Shown: positions 1-10,778, counted from the stretch's first letter. The stretch is DNA of 64,000 bases from Cordylochernes scorpioides (GCA_030710605.1 CP092879.1:81022935-81086934); one strand, 5' to 3'. Numbers and translations are program-made. The notes: generated by a model not told the origin, from the letters alone.

Positions 1-352
1 CATTAGAAAAAAATATATATATAAACTTAAAGCATCTAAATTTAAATGATCAAATGGAAGCGAGCACTAACTTATTTATTTGTTACCTTTGTCTGAAGAT
101 GGTAACAAGACTGTTACCAAAACATCACATATAATTTACACATTTGGATTTCCTTGTTACCTATGTGGATATGTTTCATATAATACAGTGTGTGAAAACA
201 CTGGTGTCTGTATTCAACTCTGTAATATGTAAAGGTCCACTATATAAACCCAATTAACTATAATGGGGAAGTGCAGTTCTGGTAAAACACATACTAAAAT
301 GTTTGGATTACATACATGCGAGGAGAAAAAAAATGAAACATATATAAGATAA
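1..352. other. AT-rich flank, no gene seen
   Basis: AT-rich sequence without a convincing coding frame, RNA gene or terminal repeat. It ends at the A that forms the insertion site of the Helitron starting at 353. Confidence 0.6.
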
Positions 353-1554
353 TCTATATTAATAAAATGCAAATTTCATAAGAGTACATCACTATAAACT
401 TTCGTTACAATGCATCAATTTCGACCAAATTTTCAACATTTATGTAAAACGAGATGGAGCAGGTTTTGCTTAACATCAAAATATTTTTGCTAACTTTAAA
501 ATACATAACTTTGCTGTTATCGATAAAATACAAAAAAATTCAACAGAGTAAAAGTATTTACTTTCAACAGCGGATACAACACTTTCAAAAGTGTTTACTT
601 TCCGCTAAATTAGTTCTAATCTTTTTTATATATATATATTTTAATATTTTAATTTTAATAATAACTTTTATACAAGGTAAGATACTTTTATTTTATAGTT
701 TTCATATTTTATACCGAAAAAAGTTGAGGCCTTACTTGATGAGATCAAGTTTCTTTTTTATTTTATTACGTGTTAATATTTTTATAAGACTAAGGTATTT
801 TATATTCTTTTTTACGAATTTAGGGTTATTTCTATTTTTTTCACTAAAAAGCTAGACATTTCATTCATGTGCTCGATTTTATGTCTTTTTTTGAGGACCT
901 TAACAAAATTTTTAATTAATTGTTTAGATATTTTAGTTACAGATTATTTATGGTGTTTTTATGGGTCATTTTGAAGTCCTTTTTTAAATTTTCTTATGGA
1001 TTTTTTTGATTATTCCTTTTATCTTTTAAAAAATACAGTTTATTTATTATATTTTTTACATATATGGGTTGTATCTAAAAAATAGATTATTTATATTTTT
1101 AAATAAGCGGGGGATTTCTTTAACGGATTCATTGATTTGTCTTTTTGAGGTCCTTTTTCTAAATTTTATTAAAGATATTTTAATTTGTTTGATTAACTAT
1201 TTTATATTTAGATTATTTGTAGTTTTTTTTACCATATAGGGGTTGTATTTTGTATTTTAGAGAAATATTTCTATTTTTTCCTCAAAAAAGCATGCTTTTT
1301 CATTGCCGTGTCCGGCGGTTGGTCTATTTTTGAGGCTCTTTAGTGATAACTGGTTTTGTACATTAATTTTTTAGTTTTTTAATATTATGCTTTTAGTTTT
1401 TTATAATCTTTTTAACATATCTGGAAGGTTATTTTGAAGAAACAATTTAGGAATTTTGATTTTTACCTCAAAAAGACAGGTAATTTTTATGCTTTGTTTA
1501 TAAATTGCTGGTTTTTAAGCTTTTTTTATTAATCTCAATCTTTTTTTTCAGAAT

Positions 1555-2175
1555 ATGCCTCGCCGCAGCCGACCTTTACTTGGTAGGAATACGGCTGCTT
1601 CCAGGAGATATAGGAATGCTAGAGCTATTGAGACACCACTTCAAGGTGAGACGCGTCGTGCGCTTCGCCGTCTTAGGTATTCTGAAGCCCGCGTCGCAGC
1701 TGCAAAAACTATGCAAGTTCCTGTTCAGCGGATTCAGCTTTGGACTCATAAGCCGTTTTCAGGTTTGCAGTATAATACCCATATTGATTATACAGCTGCT
1801 TCATCTGTCGATATAGGCCAAATGTCTCGGGTATGCCAGTTTTGCTCTGCTTTGAGATTTAGAGATGAACCCTTTGGCCTCTGTTGTAAACAAGGTAGAG
1901 TTTCTCTACTTGCTATTGAGTCCCCTCCAGAACCTATTTTCTCTTTGCTCTCTGGCCTACATCCTCTATCGAAGTCCTTCTTGCTGCATATCCGTAGATA
2001 TAACTCTATATTCCAAATGGGATATTTTGGTGCTAGACAAGTTGTAACTGTAAATATGCATATTTTGTGTGGTATTACAAAAGTTTCAATAAATATCTTT
2101 TTTAAATATTTTCTCTTCAAGCCCATCATACACACATGCTACATTTTTCACATGTTTCAATGTGTAGGGTTTTAA
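1555..2175 (+). CDS. Helitron Rep/helicase, N-terminal exon (partial)
   Basis: Residues 1-60 are Arg-rich (starting MPRRSRPLLGR). Residues about 90-160 match the N-terminal block of Helitron RepHel proteins as I know it: a cysteine cluster (C94-x2-C97, C110-C111), then SPPEPIFSLLSG and the signature IRRYNSIFQMGYFGA ending near residue 160. A T-rich tract ending in AG at 1550-1551 precedes the ATG at 1555, so this is probably an exon opened by a 3' splice site. After about 2040 the frame becomes AT-rich and loses similarity; a 5' splice site such as GTAACT near 2044 could end the exon. No Rep HUH motif or helicase domain follows, so the gene is incomplete. In autonomous elements this protein nicks and replicates the element by rolling circle in the nucleus. 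Confidence 0.7.
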   Translation: MPRRSRPLLGRNTAASRRYRNARAIETPLQGETRRALRRLRYSEARVAAAKTMQVPVQRIQLWTHKPFSGLQYNTHIDYTAASSVDIGQMSRVCQFCSALRFRDEPFGLCCKQGRVSLLAIESPPEPIFSLLSGLHPLSKSFLLHIRRYNSIFQMGYFGARQVVTVNMHILCGITKVSINIFFKYFLFKPIIHTCYIFHMFQCVGF

Positions 2176-2448
2176 ACCTTCATGGTAAGGTTTTCTTACT
2201 TAAGAAGTATCCTGTGTTAGAAAAATTTATGTTTACCCAAATTACCATTTTAGCATAAGTATACATCTTGCACCTAATAAGAGACCTAAACAATGAGTAA
2301 GGTTGAACAAAGAGTGGTCTAACATACACATTGTTTAGGTTTCAGTGAACAAAGAGGTCAGTAAATTTTATTAGAAAAAAAAAACTATTCCATGTAATGT
2401 AATAGAAACAAAATAAACCTCATCCTACCTAATATACATTACTGATGA

Positions 2449-2777
2449 GGAAGGGGGGTCGGTGGAAGGCTGGTTAAACTGTTTGGTTTACGACCATTAC
2501 GACCCGGGTTCGATCCCCGCATTGGACACTTTTTTCTGTTTAAAAAAAAAAATGCTCCAATGGCCCCCCCCCCCCCCGATTCTTGCAAAAGTCCAACCCC
2601 ACCAGCGAGTGCAAGTAACCAAACGGGGCTCGGGCACATTTGTAAGTGCAAAGTCGAACTGATTTCACATGTGTAGACATGTGGTGCGCTTACAGTAAAA
2701 AGCAGTCGCTAACTACCCACCATGCTTATCATGGCCTGTACCACATGTACTAGGGATAAGCAAAAAAAAAAAAAAAT
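2449..2777 (+). mobile_element. tRNA-derived SINE, full-length copy
   Basis: The head is tRNA-like: a box A-like stretch after GGTCGGTGGAAGGCTGG and a clear box B (GGTTCGATCCC near 2509). A central region of about 230 bp and an A-rich tail (2762-2776) follow. The same unit occurs reversed at 5582-5891 and truncated at 23782-23949, which proves a dispersed family. Possible 7-bp target repeats (ATGAGGA) flank it near 2442 and 2783. It is inserted in the Helitron at 353-3124. Transcription by RNA polymerase III from the internal promoter is expected; a LINE partner would be needed for movement. A run of 15 C around 2563-2577 is peculiar to this copy. Confidence 0.75.
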
Positions 2778-3684
2778 AAATAATGAGGATTAAAGATTTT
2801 TATTTGTGTTGAAAATTTTGCATGCATTTCTCTATTTCTGTTCTTATCTTGCAAAGCTAATGGATTGTTTAGTTTGCTTATTTTTGACTCGCCAATTTGT
2901 TTAGTGATAAAGTGGTATAGCGTTCTTTTTCAGAGCATAACCCTACAAAAAAATTACCTGACCTTTCCTAATATTCAGATAGATTGATTATATCAACGTA
3001 CTAGACTACAAACATTCCCTCGAGTAAAAACAATTATTAAAAAAAAAATCTTATCTAAATATATATCACTCGGATAGATATGCACACGGGTCAATCCCGG
3101 GGCGAAGCCCGGGTCGGCGTCTAGTAATCAATAAAAATGACTTTATAACATATCAAAATTGAGCTTTTATGAACAAAATATTCTTCTATATCTAAACTAT
3201 ATATATTTTTTTAATTATTAAATTATTTATCAACATAAAAGTATATATAATAAATAAATTATAAATATACTAGCCGAGTGACCCGGGCAACGCCCCGGGT
3301 TTACTCGAAGGGCCCGCAGGTGAGAAACTATAGGCATTGGTTCCTATGCCTAAAAAATTATTTAAAATGAAAAAAGAAGAAAAATACTAACAAATCAGAA
3401 AATAAAAGTGCAAACAACACATCTACACTACTTCAAGAACATGAGAGCACATGCACTGTGTAACCATACGTGTACCATTCGTAAAGACCCTGCTTAGGAT
3501 TAAAATATCTCCGAAGCATAACAATACAACCAACTCATGTTTGCTAAGCAATTACAGGAAAGAAACTATAGGCATTAGTTGAAGAGTTTAAATAAATATA
3601 TTTTGAGTGAAAAAATGACACAAATCAGCAAATAAAATTGCAAAAAATGCTACTATATCGCAGATAAGACAACATATAAAAGGA

Positions 3685-3788
3685 ATGCGTGGCAAGGATA
3701 AAATACTCAGGAGATAAGTTTCTTCATTGATGTCTTAATAAATCAATGAAGAAACTTATCTCCTGAGTATTTTATCCTTGCCACGCAT
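3685..3788. repeat. Perfect 47-bp inverted repeat, 10-nt loop
   Basis: Left arm 3685-3731 and right arm 3742-3788 are exact reverse complements, separated by GTCTTAATAA. The RNA would fold into a 47-bp hairpin with no mismatch. The arms are not similar to the other foldback elements in the window. It could be a recent template-switch palindrome or a small foldback insertion inside the Helitron. Confidence 0.9.
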
Positions 3789-4229
3789 GTAATTGGGAAG
3801 ATTTTACCGTTTAGAAATATAAAAGGAATGAAAATATTTAAAGGACCTCATTAAAACTACATTTCAAGTTTTATATATACAATATAACCTCGATAATTCG
3901 ACCATGTTTTGTTGTCTTGACCTACAGCCTATCATATAACAAAGTGTAATTCAACACTATCGATAATTCGACCATTTTAAATTTCAACAATTGTTTGTTG
4001 CTCAAATATAACTTCACTGCTAAAAAGGTATTACAGAGAAAATGGCTGACATTGTAAATGTACAAAATGTATGTATAGAGCAGGGGAATAATAAATAAAG
4101 ACCAAAATCAAATTAATTGATAATAAATAGATTATTGCCAAAAAAAAAAAAATACAAAAAATATTATTTTCTCCTTTCTTATCTTCACTCAATCATATTA
4201 GAGTGTCAAGCTTGTAAAGCTTGAAATTA

Positions 4230-4466
4230 ACAACCATCACGATTGGGTGAAGTAGAATGCGTCTGCCTTTGTCATCAAGACTGGGAGCACTACTCAGTGG
4301 CAGGCCACTGACTTAGCTCCAAAAGAATGTATCCCTGGATTAGGAGCCCTTACAGGGTACTATCAGCCGGGACAGCTGAGCCCAGGTTTTTTAGTGAGCT
4401 TGTTACTGCTCCCCCTCCTCCTTTTTCATCCTGGCTTGGGACCGGCAAAGGCGGAGTTTTTTTTCT
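4230..4466. other. GC-richer island, possible LINE 3' fragment
   Basis: A block distinctly richer in GC than its surroundings. It ends in GCTTGGGACCGGCAAAGGCG followed by a T-rich tract. This style (GC-rich 3' UTR ending next to simple sequence) suggests the 5'-truncated 3' end of a non-LTR retrotransposon, but no coding motif is visible and no target duplication was found. Confidence 0.3.
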
Positions 4467-4691
4467 TTCAGGTGAGAAACTTTAGGCATTGGTGAAAAGT
4501 GTAAATATATATTCTGGAAATGAAAAAAAAGGATAAAATAAATCAGAATATAAATTTACAAACTATATTTCAGAGAAGACGATTTATAATAGGAATTCAT
4601 TTAAATGAACTCATTAAAAACTACATTTTATATATACTTGGGTTCAACTTTACATGTATGCTATCCAAAGTTCGCACACTTGAAAAAGTCA

Positions 4692-5269
4692 CATAAAGTC
4701 GTCTGTGCGTAAACACAGGCTCTTGTAGCAAAGGTTTGGCCTTGAGCCCTCTTTATAGTCATATATTTCAGACATTATACAGTGTGTTCAACTTTGGGTA
4801 CTGTCAGTATATGTGCTTCAAGGACATGAGAGCACATGCGCTAGAACACCATACCTGTTCCATCGCAAAGATCCTATAGGCATTGGTGAAAGTGTAAATA
4901 AATATTTTGGAAATGAAAAAAAAATTGCAGATATGACAACATATTAAAGGAATAAATTCATTTAAAAGACCTCATTAAAACATAAAGTCGTCTGTGCGTA
5001 AACACAGGCTCTTGTAGCAAAGGTTTGGCCTTGAGCCCTCTTTATAGTCATATATTTCAGACATTATACAGTGTGTTCAACTTTGGGTACTGTCAGTATA
5101 TGTGCTTCAAGGACATGAGAGCACATGCGCTAGAACACCATACCTGTTCCATCGCAAAGATCCTATAGGCATTGGTGAAAGTGTAAATAAATATTTTGGA
5201 AATGAAAAAAAAATTGCAGATATGACAACATATTAAAGGAATAAATTCATTTAAAAGACCTCATTAAAA
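4692..5269. repeat. Perfect tandem duplication, 2 x 289 bp
   Basis: 4692-4980 and 4981-5269 are identical as far as I can read, base for base, including the homopolymer AAAAAAAAA before TTGCAG. Each unit holds one copy of the TAGGCATTGGTG module and one of a second module (GACATGAGAGCACATGC) that also occurs, diverged, near 3440. Either a very recent duplication or an assembly artefact. Confidence 0.92.
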
Positions 5270-5581
5270 ACAATAATTCTATATTTTTATATATACAATA
5301 TAATCTAATTAATTCAACACACGATAATTCGACCATTTTTGGATGTCTCGACCTACGGCCTATCATATGACAAACTAATTCGACACTTTCGATAATTCAA
5401 CTATTTTGGAAAATCAAATTTCAACAGTTGATATTTGTCTAAAACCCCTATTATTAACAACATATTAGACTGCAGAGTGCAAAAATGTAGAAAAGTGTAT
5501 GTATATAATTGTATGCATATATTTGTATGTAAATAATTGTATGCAAATAATTGTATGTATAGATCAATGAGTAAAATATTA

Positions 5582-5891
5582 TTTTTTTTGCTTATCCCTA
5601 GTACACGTGGTACAGGCCTTGATAATCATGGTGGGTAGAGTAGGCGACTGCTTTAACTGTAAGTACACCACATGTCTAAACATGTGAAAAGCAGTTCGAC
5701 TTTGCATTTACAAATGTGCCAGAGCCCCGTTTGATTACTTGCGCTTGCTGGTGGGGTTGGACTTTTGCAAGAATCGGAAGCCATTGGAGCATTTTTTTTT
5801 ATTTTTCAGAAAAAAGTGCCCAATGCGGGAATCGAACCCGGGTCGTAGCGGTCGAAAACCAACGGCTTAGACCATCCTTCCACCAACCCCC
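5582..5891 (-). mobile_element. tRNA-derived SINE, second copy
   Basis: Reverse-complement copy of the SINE at 2449-2777, with head at 5891, box B complement (GGGAATCGAACCC) near 5828-5840 and the A-rich tail as a T run at 5582-5589. Length and internal order match the first copy. It is inserted in the minus-strand Helitron between its Rep exon and its 3' end. Confidence 0.75.
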
Positions 5892-5938
5892 AGTAAAATA
5901 AGTAAGTAAAAAGAAGACCAAAAATAAGTGATAATAAT

Positions 5939-6103
5939 TTATTGAATAACAAATAAAATAAAAAATCTTTCAGGTGAAAAATTATAGGCATTGGTAAAAA
6001 AGTAAACAAGAGAAATAGCAATTGGGGTTTTGTGTCTGCGGCGAGTCATATTAGCACGCCTAGCTGTTAGGGGAGTGAGTCTTCCACGGCCTTTTCGAGG
6101 CAT
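5939..6103 (-). CDS. Helitron Rep N-terminal exon fragment
   Basis: Read on the minus strand, a T-rich tract ending in AG (6116-6115) precedes an ATG at 6103 that opens MPRKGRGRLTPLTARR, rich in Arg/Lys. Position after a splice acceptor, the MPR+ start and basic composition parallel the exon at 1555, but the cysteine cluster and the FQM signature are missing, so only about the first 30 residues look genuine. The rest of the frame is AT-derived. It is probably a truncated first coding exon of a second, diverged Helitron. Moderate confidence because the match is short. Confidence 0.4.
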   Translation of the reverse strand: MPRKGRGRLTPLTARRANMTRRRHKTPIAISLVYFFTNAYNFSPERFFILFVIQ

Positions 6104-6299
6104 GACAGAAGACGCTGAAAAAAAAGGTAAAATAAGAACCAAGCAGAGGAAAACTATAAAACTGAAAGCCAGGACAGGCATAAAAAGAAAATTCCAAGCA
6201 TGTGAGGAAACAATTGATGAAAAAAAAAAGGATTCCGAAAAAATACTGCAAAAAAGAAACCAGACACAAAAAGCAACAATTGAGTACACAAATACAGCA

Positions 6300-6990
6300 T
6301 CAGCCTATTTATGAGAAGAAAAAAAAACGACAGACACAAAAATGGAGCTAAATTTAAATGAAAAACTATAACAGATCAAGTAATCAAATCAGGCATTATG
6401 AAAGATACTGTAAAAAAGAAAATCAGACACAAAAATCAGACAAAAGAATAAATGAGATTTTATTCTTTAGTTCATTTATTAAATAAGACACAAAAATGGA
6501 GCTAAATTCAAATGAAAAACTATAACAAATTAATAAAAAAAAATAAGACCTAATCCAAATGTCACCATCATCAGACAAAAGAAAAAATGAGATTTTATTC
6601 TTTAGTTCATTTATTCTTTTGTCTGAAGCTGTTGCTGAAACGTCACACACTATTAAATTATTTGGATTAGGTCTAATTAATGAGAAAAAAAAGATGCCAA
6701 AGAGAGATGAAAAGATGCCAAAAAAGATAACCAGATACAAAAATTGTGCTAAATTCAAATGAAAAACTATAACAAACACTTATAAAAGATAATTATTATA
6801 GAATAAAAGTAATAATTCAATCTACAATTCGAAAAATAATATAACCTCAGCCTATTTATGAGAAAAAAAAAACGTTGCCAAAGACATTAGGAAAGATACT
6901 GCAAATAGAAAACATACACAAAAATTGAGCTCTATTTAAATGAAAAACTATAACAAAGTAATTACAAATTATAATCATAATCAAATTAAT
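6300..6990. repeat. Degenerate A-rich direct repeats
   Basis: The motif GACACAAAAATGGAGCTAAA followed by TCAAATGAAAAACTATAAC recurs near 6330, 6487, 6735 and 6915, and a second motif (GAGATTTTATTCTTTAGTTC) recurs at 6451 and 6588. The apparent reading frames here are by-products of A-rich repeats. No gene is supported. Confidence 0.6.
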
Positions 6991-7010
6991 CAGAAATATA
7001 TATTATAAAT

Positions 7011-8110
7011 AGCGAACCCGGCCACGCGTTGCTGTGGCTAAATTGTAATATGTTAAATTAACATTATACTAAACTATTCAGTACAGTAAAGTTAATATTC
7101 ACTTATAAAGATAAAAATGTTTTAGCCGATCTAAAGCCCTACGGGATTGAGAATGGAACGTAACGTTAAAATTTGAAAGAGATTTTTTATATATATCGAT
7201 AATATAGCCCTTCATTGTAATCATTGATTATAATCACTGCATTAATAAATGTCAGTGAACTCGTTTATATGTATTGTTTTTTGTTTTCGAGATATTCTAA
7301 TACAACGTTCTAACATTTTCTGTTAAATATTAATATATGCACAAACACAGAATATAATAACTATGTCTTAATTTCGCTATAATTATTGTTATAAATATTA
7401 TTCTAAAATAATTCGCCAGAAATCGTCCTGATAGTATACTAAACAACTTCCCAAAGTTTCATGGCAAACATCTAAAATAAAATAATACTTTTAATACTTT
7501 GCTACAATATTAAAAAGAGGGGGGCTTAGGTGTTTAAAATGTAAAATGTGCTCTAAATAGTATTACATAGAGCCTTCATAACAAACATATTTAAAATTAA
7601 CCAATCAAAATATAATAATGCTGTAAAAACAGACCTTTCTACAATAATATAAAAGAAACGAAAATAAAAAAAGACACCCACGCTGAGCCTCGAACCTAGG
7701 TTTGTTACAAATATTATTAAAAAATTGTGTATGTTAATTTTTATTTTAAAAAGCCTACATTTTAAATAAAATAATATTTTTAATAATTTGCTACAATAAT
7801 ATAAAAGAAATGAAAAAAAAAAAACACCCACGCTGAGCCTCGAACCTAGGTTGCGGGGGTACGAAGCTGCGTACCTAACGTATAGGCTAAGCTTGACGTT
7901 ACAAATAAGATCATGCGAGGCTATTTAAGGCCATACGTATGCCGCGAGGGGGCGCTGATTGCGAGTGAATCTACGTTTTATCGTAAATAAAAATGCAACG
8001 AAAGGTTATTTCTAAAGAGTAATTAGCCAGAAGCCATCCCGGTAGTATACTAAACATCTTCCCAAAGTTTCATCACGATTGGTTGTAGTAATAAGACAAA
8101 AGAACGCATT
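7011..8110 (-). mobile_element. Eroded Helitron-like element
   Basis: At 7012-7045 the sequence TAGCGAACCCGGCCACGCGTTGCTGTGGC contains a short hairpin (GCCAC/GTGGC) where a minus-strand Helitron 3' end would be. Toward 8030-8090 there is a block (GGTAGTATACTAAACATCTTCCCAAAGTTTCA...ACGATTGG) clearly related to the 5' portions of the Helitrons at 13600 and 14690. A second partial copy of that block lies near 7425-7465. Exact ends are lost. Confidence 0.4.
7640..7895. repeat. ~150-bp direct repeat with a tRNA-like box pair
   Basis: A unit containing CTACAATAATATAAAAGAAA and CACCCACGCTGAGCCTCGAA occurs at about 7639-7706 and 7791-7855. On the minus strand the second copy continues into a tRNA-like stretch (7895 to 7832) with a box B-like GGTTCGAGGCTC and a box A-like TAGCCTATACG. 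Acceptor pairing is poor, so I read it as an old SINE or tRNA relic rather than a gene. Confidence 0.4.
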
Positions 8111-9452
8111 TCAAAACAAAAAAATTGATGATGATAAATGCAAAAAATCTACGATTGTAAAATAGATTAAATTAAAAAATAAAAATAACTGTTAACATTA
8201 GGAAAATAAAAACAGGCCTATCATATGAAGAAAAAAATAACGAAAATTTTGGTATATAGATCGTTATGTGTAGTTCAGAATCTTCGGAGGAGATAGCTCA
8301 GGACTTTACAATGGAAAACTCTGTTACGGTATTATCTATATAGAAAATGGAGACTGATAAATTGGCCTAAAAAAATAGGATTGGCAAATAATCAAAGAAA
8401 AGTTTGGCAAAGGAACCAAGAGGAAGTTGGGACACCATGCATGTTGGTGAGATATTTTAGGCTTCTTCCTTGTTGCTGAAGCTGGGGGGAAGAGGCTGCC
8501 ATTTGTCATGTCAATCATGTCTTAGGGGAGATTCTAAATTTAACTTTGAAAGCCCTTTACTGGTAAACAACTTTGCTTAAAGTATGCTGTTCATACCATG
8601 TAAATAACTTTCATATTATGAAATCTAAGACTTCATGTAGGCCAGTATGTGCTTCAAGGGCAGTCCATGAACATGCTAACACTTCTGTAAGAAATCATTA
8701 TAAACCAAAAGGAATGTCTAAGAAATGTACTTTTTTATACACTCATTTGCAATATTCCTGAAATACCTTATTAAAATAATAACAATTCTTGCTTTTGTTA
8801 TTTCAGACACTTAAAAGGAAAACATGCCTTTTTTTATTCAATAAATTGCCCTAAAAAAATTGTTTCAACCAATAAAGATGAAAAAAAAAGACATTTAGGC
8901 CTAAAAATAACAGGTTTATTATTAGTGTATTTTCAATAATATTTGAAAATATAAACGTGTATTTTCTGTTAAAAAAAAATAGAAATGGTAATTAAATTTA
9001 ATTATTGTGTTGAACCACTTGGCTGGGGTTCATAATTGTACGTTACATTCTTAAGAATTATAAAACACAGCATTAAATATATCAATCGACGAAGCTATAA
9101 TATTGTAAATAAAAAAAATAACGGTTGTTTTATTTACCTAACTCCCATATATAATAATACCATAAATAGTATAAAGTATTAAATATAAATGTTTATTAAA
9201 ACACAAAAATTAAACTTAAACTCACCAAAACAAGTTTTAGGAGAAGCATTAGATTTGTTTACTTACTACAGAGTGGATATATTGGATAATTATTATCATT
9301 TTAAATGATTTAAAACACTGAAAAAAAATATTTTATCAGTCTCATATTCCTAGGTATTGATTGTTCTTAATCTCAGGGTCATGTGCTACTTGACGTTTCA
9401 CTATGTATATATTTTTAAATGTAATAATAGAAGAAACTTATATACATAATCT
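8111..9452. other. AT-rich intergenic stretch, nothing supported
   Basis: No coding frame with plausible composition, no RNA gene and no clear terminal repeat. The short frames here look like chance openings. Slightly richer GC around 8400-8520 has no recognised content. Confidence 0.5.
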
Positions 9453-9650
9453 GAGCCCCGCGGCGGGCGACATTGTTGGGACGAGTTTTTATCTATTTTA
9501 TTGCCCGGCTGTCCCCCTTTTTTTTAGACTGCAGAAAGCCAACCTTTGAAGCTAATTGTCACAATATTTATTACATTTTGTACCCATTAGGTGTCAAGGT
9601 TGTACATTGAATAGGCTAGCATTTATTTCATCTGACAAAATTTATTAACA
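9453..9650 (-). mobile_element. LTR/primer-binding-site remnant
   Basis: The 28 nt at 9453-9480, read on the minus strand, are identical to the junction of LTR end (CCCAACA) and PBS (TGTCGCCCGCCGCGGGGCTC) of the giant Gypsy at 45164-45191. Sequence on the LTR side (9481 onward) differs, so this is the end of an LTR from a sister family. The gag side is lost and the far LTR boundary cannot be placed. Confidence 0.5.
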
Positions 9651-9704
9651 AAATTGATGTAAGAAAAAAAAAAGGGAATAATATTGAAATATATTCAATA
9701 AAAA

Positions 9705-9725
9705 AATATATATATATATATATAT
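9705..9725. repeat. (TA)n microsatellite
   Basis: Uninterrupted TA dinucleotide run of about 20 bp. Confidence 0.85.
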
Positions 9726-9989
9726 TCATACATAAAACCTATGATGGACTATTTCTGGTGGTTAAACAAATTATAAATGCAATAGAAAATATGACTTACT
9801 GTAGGGGGAAAACCACCGACCAAAAAAAAAAAAAGATGGCCGGCGGTACGGTCAGCTGCCTCGTTCTTTTTTTATTTTTTTATTTTTGGCGCCATCTCCC
9901 GTTCAAACCATGCTGCCCCCTATGAGCGAACTCTGAGAGCCTTTTAATAAAATTTAAAAAAATGCTTAATATTATTACGTTCATTTTTA

Positions 9990-10496
9990 TTTTTTTTTTT
10001 TAACTCTAAATATTTAATAAAAAAACAAAGAGCAAAAGACAATTTCATGCCTGTCTCCATGGGTGATGGGTTCTTGGTCCTCTTCTCAGTTGAAGGCCGA
10101 GGTTGTTGGTGGTGGTGGGGGGGCCCACAGGCTTATCCATTGCCTGGTCATCTCCAGGCTGCTGAGCGGGTCGGCCTCCATCGCTGAGGGACTCTTGGCA
10201 TCTCACTGAGGGGCTCTTGACATCTCACTGAGAGACTTTTGGCATCGGGGTGTAGCAGGTTACATGGGGAGTTTAGACCGTAGGAAGGCCAGGGAGGTCT
10301 ATAGGCCTTTTAAAATCTTCCTTCAGCCACACTTTCCAGCTCCCACACCAGGCTTGGTGTAGTTCCTCACGCACACTTTCTGGTTAGTGGTGAGCTCCAG
10401 TAGCATGCTACCTCCTTGAAGGTGTCCATGGGGTTCTGGACCTGGAGTAGGGTTGCCTTCTAGTCTAGACTGCATGCTACAGTAGTCAGTTGGCTG
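9990..10496 (-). pseudogene. Retrocopy-like fragment with orphan C-terminal frame
   Basis: On the minus strand an open frame runs from 10496 to a stop at 10323 and ends QKVCVRNYTKPGVGAGKCG, about 57 codons with mixed codon use and a cysteine/glycine pattern suggestive of a secreted protein. GC content is high against the AT-rich background. It begins just after TGACAG, a possible splice acceptor. About 330 bp downstream, after a GC-rich 3' UTR-like tract, there is a 12-nt A run (T run at 9990-10001). This fits a 5'-truncated processed mRNA copy, or a terminal exon of an unknown gene. I do not recognise the protein. Confidence 0.35.
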
Positions 10497-10778
10497 TCAG
10501 AATTGGTCCTCAGGGACTCATGCCTCCCCTGCCACAATACTCTCACATACAGGTGAGCTCCACTTTTTCTTTTTATTATTATTATTAACATTGTTCCCCT
10601 TACAGCAGACATCCTTTCATTCCATTTAAATTTATCTAGACCACCAGCTAAGCCATTTGCAATCAATTACAATATATTTGTCTTCCGCATCCTTAACATT
10701 AGTAAAACATTGGGTAGTTGGTGACTTCTGTAAGCTCCAGAACCTGGGTTGCTTTAATAAATTAGTAAAACATACATA

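Larger units (their letters stand above)
353..3124 (+). mobile_element. Helitron with Rep N-terminal exon
   Basis: The element begins A|TCTATATTAATAAAATG, the same 5' end seen at 61060 (plus) and 19846 (minus). It ends with a GC-rich hairpin (CCCGGGGCGAAGCCCGGG, 3095-3112) followed by a short spacer and CTAG|T at 3121-3124. The A|TC...CTAG|T structure with a hairpin about 10 nt from the 3' end and no target duplication is diagnostic of Helitrons. Inside are a coding exon for the N-terminal part of the Rep/helicase (from 1552) and a later SINE insertion (2449-2777). The last ~100 bp resemble the small Helitron ending at 42612 rather than its 5'-end relatives, so the 3' terminus may be exchanged. 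I infer that both termini belong to one element; a composite of two is possible. Confidence 0.7.
3270..6300 (-). mobile_element. Helitron with repeated modules (5' end unresolved)
   Basis: Read on the minus strand, the 3' end is the hairpin CCCGGGGCGTTGCCCGGG followed by CTAG|T (CTAG complement at 3270-3273). Going upstream, the body carries at least five copies of a module containing TAGGCATTGGT (near 3335, 3570, 4485, 4879, 5168 and 5985), a perfect 289-bp tandem duplication, a SINE and a Rep-type N-terminal exon (6103 down to about 5941). The 5' terminus could not be found; the low-complexity repeats to about 6990 may belong to it. Degenerate pogo-like end motifs (CGATAATTCGACC) occur near 3890, 3960 and 5320. 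Confidence 0.6.

Noticed and set aside
454-855. 133-codon plus-strand frame in the first Helitron
   Set aside because: Composition is Ile/Phe/Leu/Lys from AT-rich DNA, with no motif; it overlaps conserved non-coding Helitron sequence shared with 61060 and 19846.
2563-2577. Long C run as a functional poly-C element
   Set aside because: Lies inside a SINE copy where the other two copies have normal sequence; most simply slippage or a sequencing length error.
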